Notes under the pieces: generated by a model
Told to the model about the DNA's origin: nothing
Databases searched by the model: none
The model's input: only the letters and a program-made list of their open reading frames with translations
Part shown: positions 24,535-33,434 of the stretch, in pieces
Layout of the letters: each line of letters opens with the position of its first letter
Position numbering within the stretch: position 1 is the first letter of the stretch
Position numbers and translations under genes: made by a program
Assembly (NCBI GenBank): GCA_001464215.1
Contig: LNEZ01000016.1
Location: 1 to 40,139 of the forward strand
Length of the DNA: 40,139 nucleotides
Source: Rhizobiales bacterium Ga0077548
Lineage (GTDB): Bacteria > Pseudomonadota > Alphaproteobacteria > Rhizobiales > Xanthobacteraceae
Direction: 5' to 3'

Positions 24535-24560
24535 CGGAGCGGCGAGTTTGTGCCGCTCCG
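24535..24560 (+). terminator. Hairpin after kup
   Basis: CGGAGCGGC (24535-24543) pairs perfectly with GCCGCTCCG (24552-24560) around an 8-base loop, 5 bases past the kup stop. No T tract follows, so termination strength is uncertain. Confidence 0.5.
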
Positions 24561-24679
24561 GCACATCTGACTTCGGGTCGGCGTTAACGAAAAAGAGCTT
24601 GGCGGGGGAAAATTTGCCTTTATTTTCGGGGCCTTCGCGCGGCCTTCGGGCTGCACGGCAGATGCGGTAAGATCGGACA

Positions 24680-25834
24680 ATGGACCTCAACAATCTCGTT
24701 TCCGCAGTGACGGTGACGCTGCCCGGCTGGGCTCTTCCAGCCGGAGCGCTCGCGTTTCTGGTGCTTTTGATCCTGATCCTGCGTCCTCGTGGCGAGAGCG
24801 GCGGTGTCACCATGCTGGCCCAGCTCGCGGTGGTCGCGGTGGTGGCTGGCGCGGGCTATTTCGGCCTGAAGCAGTTCGAAGACAATTCGCGCTTCGTGGA
24901 GCGCAAGGCGATCGAAGACCGCGCGGCGACGCTACTCTCACAGGCGAACCAGCCGGGATCGGTGCTTGGCTGTCTCACGGTAGCGGTGACGCCGGGGCTC
25001 GATGAGGCTTGCGAGAAGACGATTTTTGCCGAGCCGCAGCGCGTCGCGTCCGCAATCGGCATTACCGCGGACCGGATTGCGCTGCTTTCCGACGCGACAT
25101 CGTACTCGGTTCGCGAGCCGGCGTTCCTTGATCGTTTCGATCATCTGCGTAAATCGCTCGAAGCCGACCCTTACGGTCTGGTCGCGCATATTCTCGCGAC
25201 CGAGCACAAATGCATTCCGGATTCCTGTCCGCGCTTCCGCATTCTCAAGGATGCGGACAAGATCAAGTCGAACCTGACCAGCCGCAAATTCGACGGCCTG
25301 CTCGAAAAATACAAAGCAAGCTGGGTCAAGATCGGCGCGGGTATGTTGGTCACCGATATGCACGCGATGCCGCCGCTACGTACGCTCGGCACCAAGCCCG
25401 ACGAAAACGAATTACCGAACTGGGATTCGTTGACGAAGATGCAGACGCCGACCGGCCAGATGTCGAACACGCCGCCGATTTTGCCGCCTGCACAGCAGCA
25501 GACCCAACAGCCAGCGCCGCAGCAACCCATCGCGAATACGAACCAGCAGCCTGCATCCACGCCGGTATCGCTGCCGCAGAACCAGCAGCAGACAGCGCCG
25601 CCGGCGAATAACGCGAAGCAGAAGGCGTCGCCCGCGCAGCAGAAGCAGTTGCCGGCGCAGGCGAAAAAGAAGGGCCCGCCGGAGCCGGTCGGCGGCTTGC
25701 CGCGCGTGACCGCACGCGGCAGCCAAAACCCGCAGGCGGATGCGGATGACGACGACGACGCGCCGACGGCAACCCCGGCACCTCCGCCGACGCCGCAGCA
25801 GAACCGCTCGCCGTTCGGCATCTTTAACCGCTGA
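24680..25834 (+). CDS. Uncharacterised membrane protein with Gln/Pro-rich tail
   Basis: A 384-residue protein of unknown family. Two N-terminal membrane helices (about 17-35 and 44-63) are followed by a helical soluble domain (about 65-240) with paired cysteines, in VLGCLTV / DEACEKT and HKCIPDSCPRFRIL, that could form disulfides if periplasmic. Residues 255-384 are low complexity: Gln/Pro repeats, then Lys/Ala-rich, a DDDDD acidic patch and a Pro-rich end. The tail suggests a spacer across the periplasm or a flexible binding region. It lies between kup and mccA, on the same strand as both, with 150 bases upstream and 63 downstream. No function is proposed. Confidence 0.75.
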   Translation: MDLNNLVSAVTVTLPGWALPAGALAFLVLLILILRPRGESGGVTMLAQLAVVAVVAGAGYFGLKQFEDNSRFVERKAIEDRAATLLSQANQPGSVLGCLTVAVTPGLDEACEKTIFAEPQRVASAIGITADRIALLSDATSYSVREPAFLDRFDHLRKSLEADPYGLVAHILATEHKCIPDSCPRFRILKDADKIKSNLTSRKFDGLLEKYKASWVKIGAGMLVTDMHAMPPLRTLGTKPDENELPNWDSLTKMQTPTGQMSNTPPILPPAQQQTQQPAPQQPIANTNQQPASTPVSLPQNQQQTAPPANNAKQKASPAQQKQLPAQAKKKGPPEPVGGLPRVTARGSQNPQADADDDDDAPTATPAPPPTPQQNRSPFGIFNR

Positions 25835-25897
25835 TCTGTACGAAATGTCAGGCCCGGGCTGGCGGCAGCGTCAGCCCACGCTAGAATAGCGTTCAAA

Positions 25898-27895
25898 ATG
25901 AACGCCAAAGCCGCTTTTCCGCTGAAATCCGTCCTGATTGCCAATCGTGGCGAGATCGCTTGCCGCGTGATCCGCACCGCCAAGGCGATGGGGATGCGGA
26001 CGATCGCGGTCTATTCCGACGCCGACAAAAATGCGCTGCACGTGAAGATGGCGGACGAGGCGCACGCGATCGGCCCGGCGCCCGCGCGCGAAAGCTATCT
26101 CGTCATCGATAAAATCATTGCCGTCGCCAAAGCCGCGAAGGCCGACTGCATTCATCCCGGCTACGGATTTCTTTCCGAGCGTGCGGAGTTTGCCGAAGCC
26201 TGTGCCGCGGCCGGTATCGTTTTCGTGGGACCGCCGCCCGCCGCGATCCGCGCGATGGGCCTGAAAGGCGAAGCCAAGACACTGATGGCGGCTGCGAAGG
26301 TGCCGGTGCTGCCCGGTTATCACGGCGACAAGCAGGACTCCGAATTTCTGAAACGCAAAGCCTATGAGACCGGCTATCCGGTTCTCATCAAGGCGGCGGC
26401 CGGCGGCGGCGGCAAAGGGATGCGCCGCGTCGATAAGCAAATTGATTTCGACAACGCATTGCAAGCCGCGAAGCGCGAAGCGGAAAGCTCGTTCGGCAAT
26501 CCGGACGTACTGATCGAGAAATATGTGGCGAGTCCGCGTCACATCGAGGTGCAGGTCTTCGCCGATATGCACGGTAGCGTCGTCCATCTGTTCGAGCGCG
26601 ATTGCTCTGCGCAGCGCCGCCATCAGAAAGTGATCGAGGAAGCGCCCGCACCGGGAATGCCGGACGACGTGCGCGAGCACGTAACCAAGGCCGCGATCGA
26701 GGCGGCGCGGGCGGTGAATTACGTTGGCGCGGGCACGGTCGAATTTCTTGCGGACGGCTCGAAAGGGCTGCGCGCGGACGCGATATGGTTTCTCGAGATG
26801 AACACGCGACTGCAGGTCGAGCATCCGGTCAGCGAACTCATCACCGGTACCGACCTCGTGCACTGGCAGTTTCTGGTCGCGGCCGGCGAGAAACTTCCGC
26901 TCGCACAGGACAAGATCAGAATCCACGGCCACGCGGTCGAGGCGCGCATTTATGCGGAAGATGCCGCGCGCGGTTTTCTGCCTTCGACCGGCAGGTTATC
27001 GGCGCTGCGTTTTCCGAGCGGAAACGGCATTCGCGTGGACAGCGGCGTCGAAGCGGGCGGGGAAGTGACGCCGTTCTACGATCCGATGATCGCGAAGCTC
27101 ATTGCCTATGGTGCGACGCGCGAACAGGCCTTTGATCGTCTGTCCGACGCGCTCGGCGGTACGGTGGTTTCCGGGCCGCGCAGCAATGTGGAGTTTCTGA
27201 AAGCGCTCGCAGATTCACCTGAGATGCGCGCGGGCACGGTCGATACCGGTTACATCGAACGCAATCTCGAAGCGCTGACCAAGGGCAGCGATACCGATTT
27301 CGCCGCGGCGGCTTTTGCCGTCGAGGAATTGATGCGTCGCGAGCAGGCGAAGCAGGCGGAAGCCTTGCGGCGCGTTCCGGTGTCCGCGCGCCGCTCGCCG
27401 TGGAATGCGATTGATGGTTACGACTTCGGCGGGAAGCGGGATGTCCCCGTCACCGTGACCGTAAACGGCACGCGAATTGTTGCGCGGGTTCAGCAAGAAG
27501 GAAGCGTGCTTCGAGCGACCGTGAACTGGGCGACAGCGCAGCCGTGCGAATTCGTCGAAGCGGGCGACGCGCTGATCGCGATCCGAAACGGCAAGCAGAC
27601 AACCGTAAAGCTCGCGGAGTCCTCAAGCGCCGATCTCGGGCGTGTTGCCGGCAATGGTGCGATTGCGGCACCCATGCACGGCAAGGTGCTTAGCGTCTCT
27701 GTCGCGAAGGGCGACAAGGTGACCAAGGGCCAGCGCCTGATGGTGCTGGAAGCAATGAAGATGGAACACGCGCTCAATGCGGCAACCGATGGCGTGGTTG
27801 CCGAACTTTCCGTCGCTGCCGGGGACCAGGTGAGTGAAGGCGCGCAACTCGTCTTGATCGAAGCTGAAAAACCCGCGGCCAAGACTCGGCGTTGA
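25898..27895 (+). CDS. mccA: Methylcrotonyl-CoA carboxylase alpha (biotin) subunit
   Basis: A 665-residue biotin-dependent subunit. It has the biotin carboxylase domain (SVLIANRGEIACRVIRTAKA; ATP-grasp loop KAAAGGGGKGMRRV; FLEMNTRLQVEHPVSELITG), the BT linker domain (about 470-590), and a C-terminal biotin carrier domain with VLEAMKMEHAL, biotinyl-lysine K621. The closing PCC-like ending at position 1-93 belongs to a different gene, so the strain has at least two such carboxylases. Pairing with mccB (16122) is inferred from the pathway: domain content is shared with propionyl- and geranyl-CoA carboxylases. Its stop is 3 bases from the convergent dodecin stop. Confidence 0.88.
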   Translation: MNAKAAFPLKSVLIANRGEIACRVIRTAKAMGMRTIAVYSDADKNALHVKMADEAHAIGPAPARESYLVIDKIIAVAKAAKADCIHPGYGFLSERAEFAEACAAAGIVFVGPPPAAIRAMGLKGEAKTLMAAAKVPVLPGYHGDKQDSEFLKRKAYETGYPVLIKAAAGGGGKGMRRVDKQIDFDNALQAAKREAESSFGNPDVLIEKYVASPRHIEVQVFADMHGSVVHLFERDCSAQRRHQKVIEEAPAPGMPDDVREHVTKAAIEAARAVNYVGAGTVEFLADGSKGLRADAIWFLEMNTRLQVEHPVSELITGTDLVHWQFLVAAGEKLPLAQDKIRIHGHAVEARIYAEDAARGFLPSTGRLSALRFPSGNGIRVDSGVEAGGEVTPFYDPMIAKLIAYGATREQAFDRLSDALGGTVVSGPRSNVEFLKALADSPEMRAGTVDTGYIERNLEALTKGSDTDFAAAAFAVEELMRREQAKQAEALRRVPVSARRSPWNAIDGYDFGGKRDVPVTVTVNGTRIVARVQQEGSVLRATVNWATAQPCEFVEAGDALIAIRNGKQTTVKLAESSSADLGRVAGNGAIAAPMHGKVLSVSVAKGDKVTKGQRLMVLEAMKMEHALNAATDGVVAELSVAAGDQVSEGAQLVLIEAEKPAAKTRR

Positions 27896-27898
27896 GTA

Positions 27899-28099
27899 TT
27901 ACGTCAGAATAAACGTGACTTTCATATTCACGCGATATTCGCTGATCTTGTTGGCTTTAATCGTTACTTTCTGTTCCTGAATCCAGACGCTCTCGATCCC
28001 CTTGATCGTTTTCGATGCGCGCGCGATCCCAACCTGGATCGCATCTTCGAAGCTCTTTTTGGAAGCGGAAGTGAGTTCGATTACCTTTGCAACGGCCAT
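27899..28099 (-). CDS. Dodecin (flavin-binding dodecamer)
   Basis: A 66-residue protein of exact dodecin size. It starts MAVAKVIELTSASKKSFEDA and has IKGIESVWIQEQKVTIKANK, with the conserved Trp and Gln that stack on and bind flavin. Twelve copies form a hollow shell that stores riboflavin, lumichrome or FMN and shields it from light-driven damage. GAGGAGG before ATG 28099 is a near-perfect ribosome-binding site; the longer in-frame start at 28186 overlaps the promoter region and is rejected. Confidence 0.95.
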   Translation of the reverse strand: MAVAKVIELTSASKKSFEDAIQVGIARASKTIKGIESVWIQEQKVTIKANKISEYRVNMKVTFILT

Positions 28100-28129
28100 G
28101 ATTTCCTCCTCGTTATGTTTTTTTATAAT

Positions 28130-28153
28130 CCGCAAAGCAGATACCCTTTGCGG
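28130..28153. promoter_or_regulatory. Inverted repeat upstream of dodecin
   Basis: CCGCAAAG (28130-28137), eight bases, CTTTGCGG (28146-28153): a perfect 8-bp inverted repeat 31 bases upstream of the dodecin start and 69 bases upstream of DUF1489. A TTGACC lies just beyond it on the minus strand (28164-28159), so the repeat falls where a dodecin promoter spacer or operator would be. Confidence 0.4.
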
Positions 28154-28222
28154 TGAGGGGTCAATCTGTGGGTTGTTCAGGCGCACGGGTGCGCACAGCC
28201 CGGCGTTTCGCTAAGAAGAACC

Positions 28223-28660
28223 ATGCCCCTGCATCTGATCAAGCTCTGTGTCGGCGTCGATACCATTCGCGAACTGGACGAATGGATCAAGGAACGCATG
28301 GCGCAGAAGAAAAAGAAGAAAGAGCCGATCGAACACATCCACACTACGCGGATGATGCCGACACAGAAAGAAGAACTGCTTGACGGCGGCTCGCTCTATT
28401 GGGTTATCAAGGGCGTGGTTTCCTGCCGGCAGAAGTTGATCGACCTGCGTCAGTTCACCGACAAAGAAGGCATCAAGCGCTGCCGCATCGTGATGGAGCC
28501 GAAACCCGTTCCTGTGCTGCCGAAGCCGCGCAGCGCGTTTCAGGGCTGGCGCTATCTGAAAGCCAATGAAGCGCCGGCCGACCTCGCGAAGGGCGCCAAG
28601 GGCGCGACCGCCATCCCCGACGAAATGCGGCGCGAGTTGCACGAGTTGGGATTGCTCTGA
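28223..28660 (+). CDS. DUF1489 family protein
   Basis: A 145-residue soluble protein found across Alphaproteobacteria. Matching parts are MPLHLIKLCVGVDTIRELDE, the basic run KKKKKEPIEHIHTTRMMP, GGSLYWVIKGVVSCRQKLID (the conserved core) and the ending PDEMRRELHELGLL. The function is unknown. The Lys-rich stretch could contact nucleic acid, but that is a guess. A conserved alphaproteobacterial gene like this one supports the taxonomic call. It is divergent from dodecin and followed at 28711 by a small membrane protein. Confidence 0.9.
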   Translation: MPLHLIKLCVGVDTIRELDEWIKERMAQKKKKKEPIEHIHTTRMMPTQKEELLDGGSLYWVIKGVVSCRQKLIDLRQFTDKEGIKRCRIVMEPKPVPVLPKPRSAFQGWRYLKANEAPADLAKGAKGATAIPDEMRRELHELGLL

Positions 28661-28710
28661 ACCAAACCGCCTCTCCTGCGTTTTCCTTACGGAAAAGAAT
28701 GGAGCGAGCA

Positions 28711-28920
28711 ATGGCACCCCGCGCAAGCGCTGACTATGAAGACCCGGAGAAGAACGTCGCCGATATGCGCGATCCTGTGAAGCTGTCCACCAATAAGGCG
28801 CGGGCTGCGGAAAACCGCGGTCACATGGGAACCGTGCTCGTCGTCAGCATCGTACTCGTTGTGGCCGCCTTCGCCGCGATTTATTTCGGTTTTTTCAGCG
28901 TAATACCGCCGAACCAGTAA
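28711..28920 (+). CDS. Small C-terminal tail-anchored membrane protein
   Basis: A 69-residue protein with a polar N-terminal 45 residues (MAPRASADYEDPEKNVADMR, DPVKLSTNKARAAENRGHMG) and one C-terminal membrane helix (TVLVVSIVLVVAAFAAIYFG) before a short FFSVIPPNQ end. ATG 28711 is preferred over 28699 because GGAG lies 6 bases upstream of it. The family is not recognised; size and layout recall small accessory subunits of membrane complexes. Its stop directly abuts the panC stop, so the genes are convergent with no gap. Confidence 0.65.
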   Translation: MAPRASADYEDPEKNVADMRDPVKLSTNKARAAENRGHMGTVLVVSIVLVVAAFAAIYFGFFSVIPPNQ

Positions 28921-29790
28921 TCAGACGGCGAAGTTATCGATCAGCCGCGTCTTGCCGATTTTGGCCGCGACCAGCAGGCGTACCTTCGGCTTGCGCGGCT
29001 GTTCGCCGAGCTTCGCGAGCGTTGCGGCGTCACGCGCTTCCAGATAATCCAGTTTGAATCCCGCCGACATGATCTTGGCGCGTCCCCGGCTCAACACGGC
29101 TTCGGGGTCTTCGCCGGCAGCAATCGCTTTCGCGGATTCCTTCAGCACTTGATGCAGTACAGGTGCTGCGGCGCGTTCGGTGGGCGAGAGATACACGTTG
29201 CGCGAGGAGAGGGCGAGGCCATCCTTCTCTCTTACAATCGGCGCGCCAATGACTTTCACCGGCAGATGCAGATCGCGCGCCATGGTCTTGATGACCTGTA
29301 GCTGCTGATAATCCTTGTCGCCGAAGATCGCGATGTCAGGCATCACGCTCGTGAAAAGCTTCGCGACGACGGTGGCAACACCATCGAAATGTCCGGGCCG
29401 GAATTTGTCGTCGAGACCTACCGACGCCGGACCCGTGGGCTTCAGCATGGTGGCGAAGCCGTCCGGATATATTTCTTTTGCATCCGGCATGAAAACGAGA
29501 TCGGCGCCTGCTTCGCTGAGCTTGTCGAGGTCGGCCTCGATGGGGCGCGGGTAGCGCGAGAAGTCCTCATGCGGCCCGAACTGGGTCGGGTTCACGAAAA
29601 TAGAGACGACGACCTTCTTCGCGGATTTCTTCGCGAGCGCGACCAGAGAAATATGCCCCGCGTGCAGCGCGCCCATGGTCGGGACCAGCGCGATAACGGC
29701 TTTGCGCTCGCGCCATTCGGCCAGCGCTTCGCGGAGCGCCTTTACGCTCCTCACGACGCGGGGCCGCGTCTTTTTTGCGGCTTTGGCCAT
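28921..29790 (-). CDS. panC: Pantothenate synthetase PanC
   Basis: Joins pantoate and beta-alanine with ATP to make pantothenate, the CoA precursor. The 289-residue protein shows the nucleotide-binding [15 protein letters not shown] with its HxGH motif, [32 protein letters not shown] and the KMSKS-like segment [12 protein letters not shown]. The start ATG 29790 gives the normal length with a short basic N-terminus ([13 protein letters not shown]); the longer in-frame extension to 30156 is antisense to the VWA gene and lacks family similarity. PanB is not nearby. Confidence 0.96.
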   Translation of the reverse strand: MAKAAKKTRPRVVRSVKALREALAEWRERKAVIALVPTMGALHAGHISLVALAKKSAKKVVVSIFVNPTQFGPHEDFSRYPRPIEADLDKLSEAGADLVFMPDAKEIYPDGFATMLKPTGPASVGLDDKFRPGHFDGVATVVAKLFTSVMPDIAIFGDKDYQQLQVIKTMARDLHLPVKVIGAPIVREKDGLALSSRNVYLSPTERAAAPVLHQVLKESAKAIAAGEDPEAVLSRGRAKIMSAGFKLDYLEARDAATLAKLGEQPRKPKVRLLVAAKIGKTRLIDNFAV

Positions 29791-29899
29791 GTCTGCGCCT
29801 CCCGCGCCTAAATTGCGCTGAAAATAGCAAAAGCGCCCGGCTGGCGCCAATTTCACGCCATCGGTTGCGCGAGCGGCCAAAACACCCGATCTATTGGGC

Positions 29900-30631
29900 A
29901 TGGCCGATACCAATGACAAAAATCCCGTCAGAACGGCCACGCAGACCCTGGAGCAAGGCTCCGCGCGTGGCGAAATCGACGCATTTTTATCCAAAGCCAA
30001 GGCGATGGGTCCGCGCACCGACGGCAAGCGCGGACGGCTCGCGTTTGCGCTCGACGCCACCATGAGCCGCCAGCCGACCTGGGATCTTGCCTGCAAGTTG
30101 CAAGCAGAGATGTTCGAGGAAGCGGGCGCGATCGGCGGCTTGGATGTGCAACTCATCTACTTCCGCGGCTTGCGCGAATGCCGAGCCTCGAAATGGAATT
30201 CAGACCCTATGCGCCTTGGCGAGATCATGGCCGGCATTTCCTGCCAGGGCGGGCATACCCAGATCGGCCGCGTGCTTGAACATATACGCGCGGAGAGCAA
30301 GACAGCGAAAATCGATGTGCTGGTCTATGTCGGCGACGCGATGGAAGAGCGGGTCGACGACCTCTGCGCGCTGGCGGGCGAGCTTGGCCTGCTCGGAATC
30401 CCCGCCTTCATGTTTCAGGAGGGCGGAGACCCGGTCGCGGAGAACGCGTTTCGTGAGATCGCGCGGCTTACCAAAGGAGCGTGGTGTCCGTTCGACGCGG
30501 GAGCTGCTTCCCAGTTGCGCGAGTTGCTGCGCGCGGCTGCGGCTTTTGCCGCGGGCGGCCATAAAGCACTCAGCGATCTTTCCAAACGCGGCGGCAAGGG
30601 TGCGGTAAAACTGATCGAGCAGATGCGCTGA
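29900..30631 (+). CDS. VWA-like domain protein
   Basis: A 243-residue soluble protein with a von Willebrand factor A-like core. [20 protein letters not shown] holds a DxTxS-type MIDAS motif (D52, T54, S56), followed by [29 protein letters not shown] and a later [21 protein letters not shown] metal-dependent binding role is likely; the partner is unknown. ATG 29900 was chosen because the TTG at 29894 has no support. Its stop shares a base with the start of the J-domain gene (TGATG), so the two proteins are translationally coupled and probably cooperate. Confidence 0.85.
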   Translation: MADTNDKNPVRTATQTLEQGSARGEIDAFLSKAKAMGPRTDGKRGRLAFALDATMSRQPTWDLACKLQAEMFEEAGAIGGLDVQLIYFRGLRECRASKWNSDPMRLGEIMAGISCQGGHTQIGRVLEHIRAESKTAKIDVLVYVGDAMEERVDDLCALAGELGLLGIPAFMFQEGGDPVAENAFREIARLTKGAWCPFDAGAASQLRELLRAAAAFAAGGHKALSDLSKRGGKGAVKLIEQMR

Positions 30632-31338
30632 TGGGAATTCCTACCTTACTGATCGGCCTCGCCGTTCTGTTCATGCTGATCTTTGTCGGCCGCTTGGTCT
30701 CGACCAGTGACCCGAAGAAGCTCGCCAAACTCGTGCGAACCATCGGAGGCATCGGCTCGTTACTACTTGCGGCCTTGCTCGCGTTCCGGGGGCAATTTCT
30801 CTTCGCGGTGCCGCTTGGTTTCTTCGGCGCGGGCCTGCTCGGCTGGATCGCGACACCGGCAAGCTGGACCGCGCGAACGCAACGCACGACAGGACAGGTC
30901 TCGCGCGTGCGCGCCGCCTTCGTGGAAATGGAACTGGATCACGACACGGGTGAGATGCGTGGCCGCGTGCTCAAGGGAAAATACGAAAACGTGCCGCTCG
31001 ACGCGCTAGATCCGCCGGCGCTGCTCACGCTGCGCGATGAGTTCGATGCCGAAAGCCGCGCGCTACTCGAAGCTTATCTGGACCGCCGGACGCCCGGATG
31101 GCGTGAGAACGTCGAGGAAGACATGAGTGCGGGGGGCCGAGAGCCGCCGCGCCATGGCCCGATGACCGAAGAAGAGGCGCATCAGATCCTGGGGCTTGAA
31201 ACGGGCGCTACCGATGCGGACATCAAGCGAGCCCACCGTAGTCTCATGAAGAAACTGCACCCCGACCAAGGGGGGTCTACGTACCTGGCCGCCCGCGTCA
31301 ACGAGGCCAAGGAAACTCTTCTCCGCCGCCATCACTAA
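30631..31338 (+). CDS. Membrane-anchored C-terminal J-domain protein
   Basis: A 235-residue protein. The N-terminus has about three hydrophobic helices (2-22, 36-55, 58-74), then a mixed middle region (WTARTQRTTGQVSRVRAAFV and beyond), and a C-terminal J domain (about 180-235) with EAHQILGLETGATDADIKRA and the HPD motif at 210-212 that stimulates Hsp70 ATPase. Membrane anchor plus terminal J domain resembles TIM14/Pam18-like and DjlC-type co-chaperones, so it may recruit DnaK to the membrane. It is coupled to the VWA gene, suggesting a client-binding plus chaperone pair. Confidence 0.9.
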   Translation: MGIPTLLIGLAVLFMLIFVGRLVSTSDPKKLAKLVRTIGGIGSLLLAALLAFRGQFLFAVPLGFFGAGLLGWIATPASWTARTQRTTGQVSRVRAAFVEMELDHDTGEMRGRVLKGKYENVPLDALDPPALLTLRDEFDAESRALLEAYLDRRTPGWRENVEEDMSAGGREPPRHGPMTEEEAHQILGLETGATDADIKRAHRSLMKKLHPDQGGSTYLAARVNEAKETLLRRHH

Positions 31339-31411
31339 ACTCCACGCAACACTTACGCTTCGCTTTTAGTGACGCTTCCCTTCGCCGGATTTGCTCCGGT
31401 CGTTTTATTGG

Positions 31412-33238
31412 TCAGTTCTTCGCTACGATACAGTCGAAGTCATGCTTCTGCAGGGTCTGGCAGGTACGCTTTGCGTGCCATTCGGACCTGAAGCCTGCGA
31501 AGCGTGCCCTAAAAAGATTAGTGGAGTCTTTCGATACCTTCTCGGTATAGGGGGTCACCTTCGCGAGCAGGGCGGTTGCAGACTCTTTCGCGTCGTTCAG
31601 GCGCTCTTTTGCAGCCCTTGGGTTCGGAAAGGCACCGACCTGGATCGACCAGCCGGTACGTGCCACCGCCGGTAGCGGGTCGCCTTCTTCGTCGCTTGAG
31701 GGCGCTCTTGCCGGTGCCGCCGGGACGGGAATGCTGTTCGTGGAAGCGACTTGTGTACGCCGCGGTGCGTTTTTAGGCGTGACCGGCATCAAGTCGCTTT
31801 CCTTCGCGGCGGCGGCGAGCGCCTGCGCTTCCAACTCAAGTTCTTCGGTTTCCGTGAGTTCGCGCGGCGCGTTCGTCGGGTTCAGCACTTGCGGTCGCGG
31901 CTGTGCCTGCGGACGGATTTGCGGGTTTTCCGCGAGCGGATGCGGTTTCACTTCGTTGTAGGCAAGCGCGCCGGCAGTGATGGGGGCGGGCGCCTGCGTT
32001 TGCGACTGTTGTGGACCGCTATCAGCGACAATGATCGGCGCCTGGTTCGGTCCCTGCGCCATTTGCACCGGCAGCGAATTGCCGATGCTTAAATTCGAGA
32101 ACGCAAAAACGTTTGCCTGCGCGGTTTTTTGTTCGATCACCTTGCCGTCGGCGTCGAGCGGCATGGTTTTGACCGGGATCGGGCGGATCGGTTCGTTCGA
32201 ACCGGCGACGACCACCGGTTGCTGTTTCGGTTGCGGCTTTGGCTGCGGCGCACGCGCGACGCGCGTCTTTTCTTCCTGCGGCTGTTTCGCAGGCGATGCT
32301 TTTGCGGTCCTAACGGGGGCCGGCGGCGGTGCTTCTGCGACCAGCGGTGCCGTGCGGGGGCCTGAATGAGCGTCGTCGAGATTATCGGCAATCAACTCGC
32401 GCATATATTGGTCGCGCGCAGGACCGGTACGGCCGCCGAGTACGACCGAAACGATGTGCCGGTTCTTATGGCGCACGCTGGTGACGAGATTGAAGCCCGA
32501 GGCATTCGTGTAGCCGGTCTTGATGCCGTCCACGCCGGGAACGCGGCCCAAAAGACGATTGTGGTTCGCGATTACGCGGCCCTTGTAATAAAAACTCTGC
32601 GTCGAGAAGAAACGATACAGAGACGGGAAGCGATCCTGAATCGCGCGGCCCAAAGTCGCCATATCGCGCGCGGTCGTAACCTGTTCGCGGTCGGGGAGGC
32701 CCGACGCATTCTTGAATACGGTGTTCGACATTCCGAGTGCGCGCGCCTTGCGCGTCATCTGCACGGCGAACGCTTCCTGATCGCCGGCAAGCGCTTCGGC
32801 AATCACAACTGCGACGTCGTTCGCGGAGCGCGTAACCAGCGCCTTGATCGCGTCATCGACTTCGATGGTTTGGCCCTCGCGCACGCCGAGTTTCGACGGC
32901 GGCTGCTCGGAAGCAAATTCCGAAACTTTCAGCTTGGACTTCAGCGTCAGCTTTTGCTGCTCGATGCGCTCGAACAGCATATAGAGCGTCATGATCTTGG
33001 TGAGCGAAGCCGGATGCCGCAACGCGTCCGGGCTCTCCTCGTCGAGAATAGCGCCGGTCTTGGCGTCAATCACGATCGCGGAGAAGCCGGCCTGCCAGGC
33101 GCCTGCCGCACGCATACGCTTACGCGAACGCGCGTCGGCGTCGGTAGCCGTGATGAGGAGGAACGCGCCGGCAAGGGTGACGGCGACTGCCAAGGCGGTC
33201 CGCTTCCCCAGCGGGGTACGCCAGTACGCAAAACACAT
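31412..33238 (-). CDS. D-alanyl-D-alanine carboxypeptidase with SPOR domain
   Basis: A 608-residue penicillin-binding protein of the DacA/PBP5 group, trimming the terminal D-Ala of peptidoglycan stem peptides in the periplasm. It has a signal peptide or anchor (about 11-35), then the catalytic motifs SLTK (78-81), SAN (138-140) and KTG (240-242). A long Pro/Gln/Ala-rich linker (about 290-520) leads to a C-terminal SPOR domain (about 528-607, WSIQVGAFPNPRAAKERLND), which binds denuded glycan strands and targets septa. The SPOR tail replaces the usual amphipathic anchor. ATG 33238 precedes the signal peptide; the in-frame extension to 33322 was rejected. Confidence 0.93.
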   Translation of the reverse strand: MCFAYWRTPLGKRTALAVAVTLAGAFLLITATDADARSRKRMRAAGAWQAGFSAIVIDAKTGAILDEESPDALRHPASLTKIMTLYMLFERIEQQKLTLKSKLKVSEFASEQPPSKLGVREGQTIEVDDAIKALVTRSANDVAVVIAEALAGDQEAFAVQMTRKARALGMSNTVFKNASGLPDREQVTTARDMATLGRAIQDRFPSLYRFFSTQSFYYKGRVIANHNRLLGRVPGVDGIKTGYTNASGFNLVTSVRHKNRHIVSVVLGGRTGPARDQYMRELIADNLDDAHSGPRTAPLVAEAPPPAPVRTAKASPAKQPQEEKTRVARAPQPKPQPKQQPVVVAGSNEPIRPIPVKTMPLDADGKVIEQKTAQANVFAFSNLSIGNSLPVQMAQGPNQAPIIVADSGPQQSQTQAPAPITAGALAYNEVKPHPLAENPQIRPQAQPRPQVLNPTNAPRELTETEELELEAQALAAAAKESDLMPVTPKNAPRRTQVASTNSIPVPAAPARAPSSDEEGDPLPAVARTGWSIQVGAFPNPRAAKERLNDAKESATALLAKVTPYTEKVSKDSTNLFRARFAGFRSEWHAKRTCQTLQKHDFDCIVAKN

Positions 33239-33434
33239 ACGCGCCCGTCCTGTGCCTTCAGATGCCGGCGGTGGGCCCGTCCGACACTCTTGCCCAACTC
33301 GGCGCTCTAACAGGGCGCCCAAGCCCGCAAAGGTACGAGTAGGGCCTTATGAAAGGGTAAAACTCGCCTTGCGGCGCGGCATCAGCCCTCAAATCCCAGC
33401 GGATTGAGGGAAGAGCATTGAAATTGCTGGTATT

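Noticed and set aside
29791..30156. In-frame N-terminal extension of panC by 122 residues
   Set aside because: It is antisense to the VWA gene and lacks PanC similarity; ATG 29790 gives the normal length.
31735..33310. Several plus-strand open frames across the carboxypeptidase gene
   Set aside because: They are antisense shadows of a gene with intact SLTK, SAN and KTG motifs and a SPOR domain.
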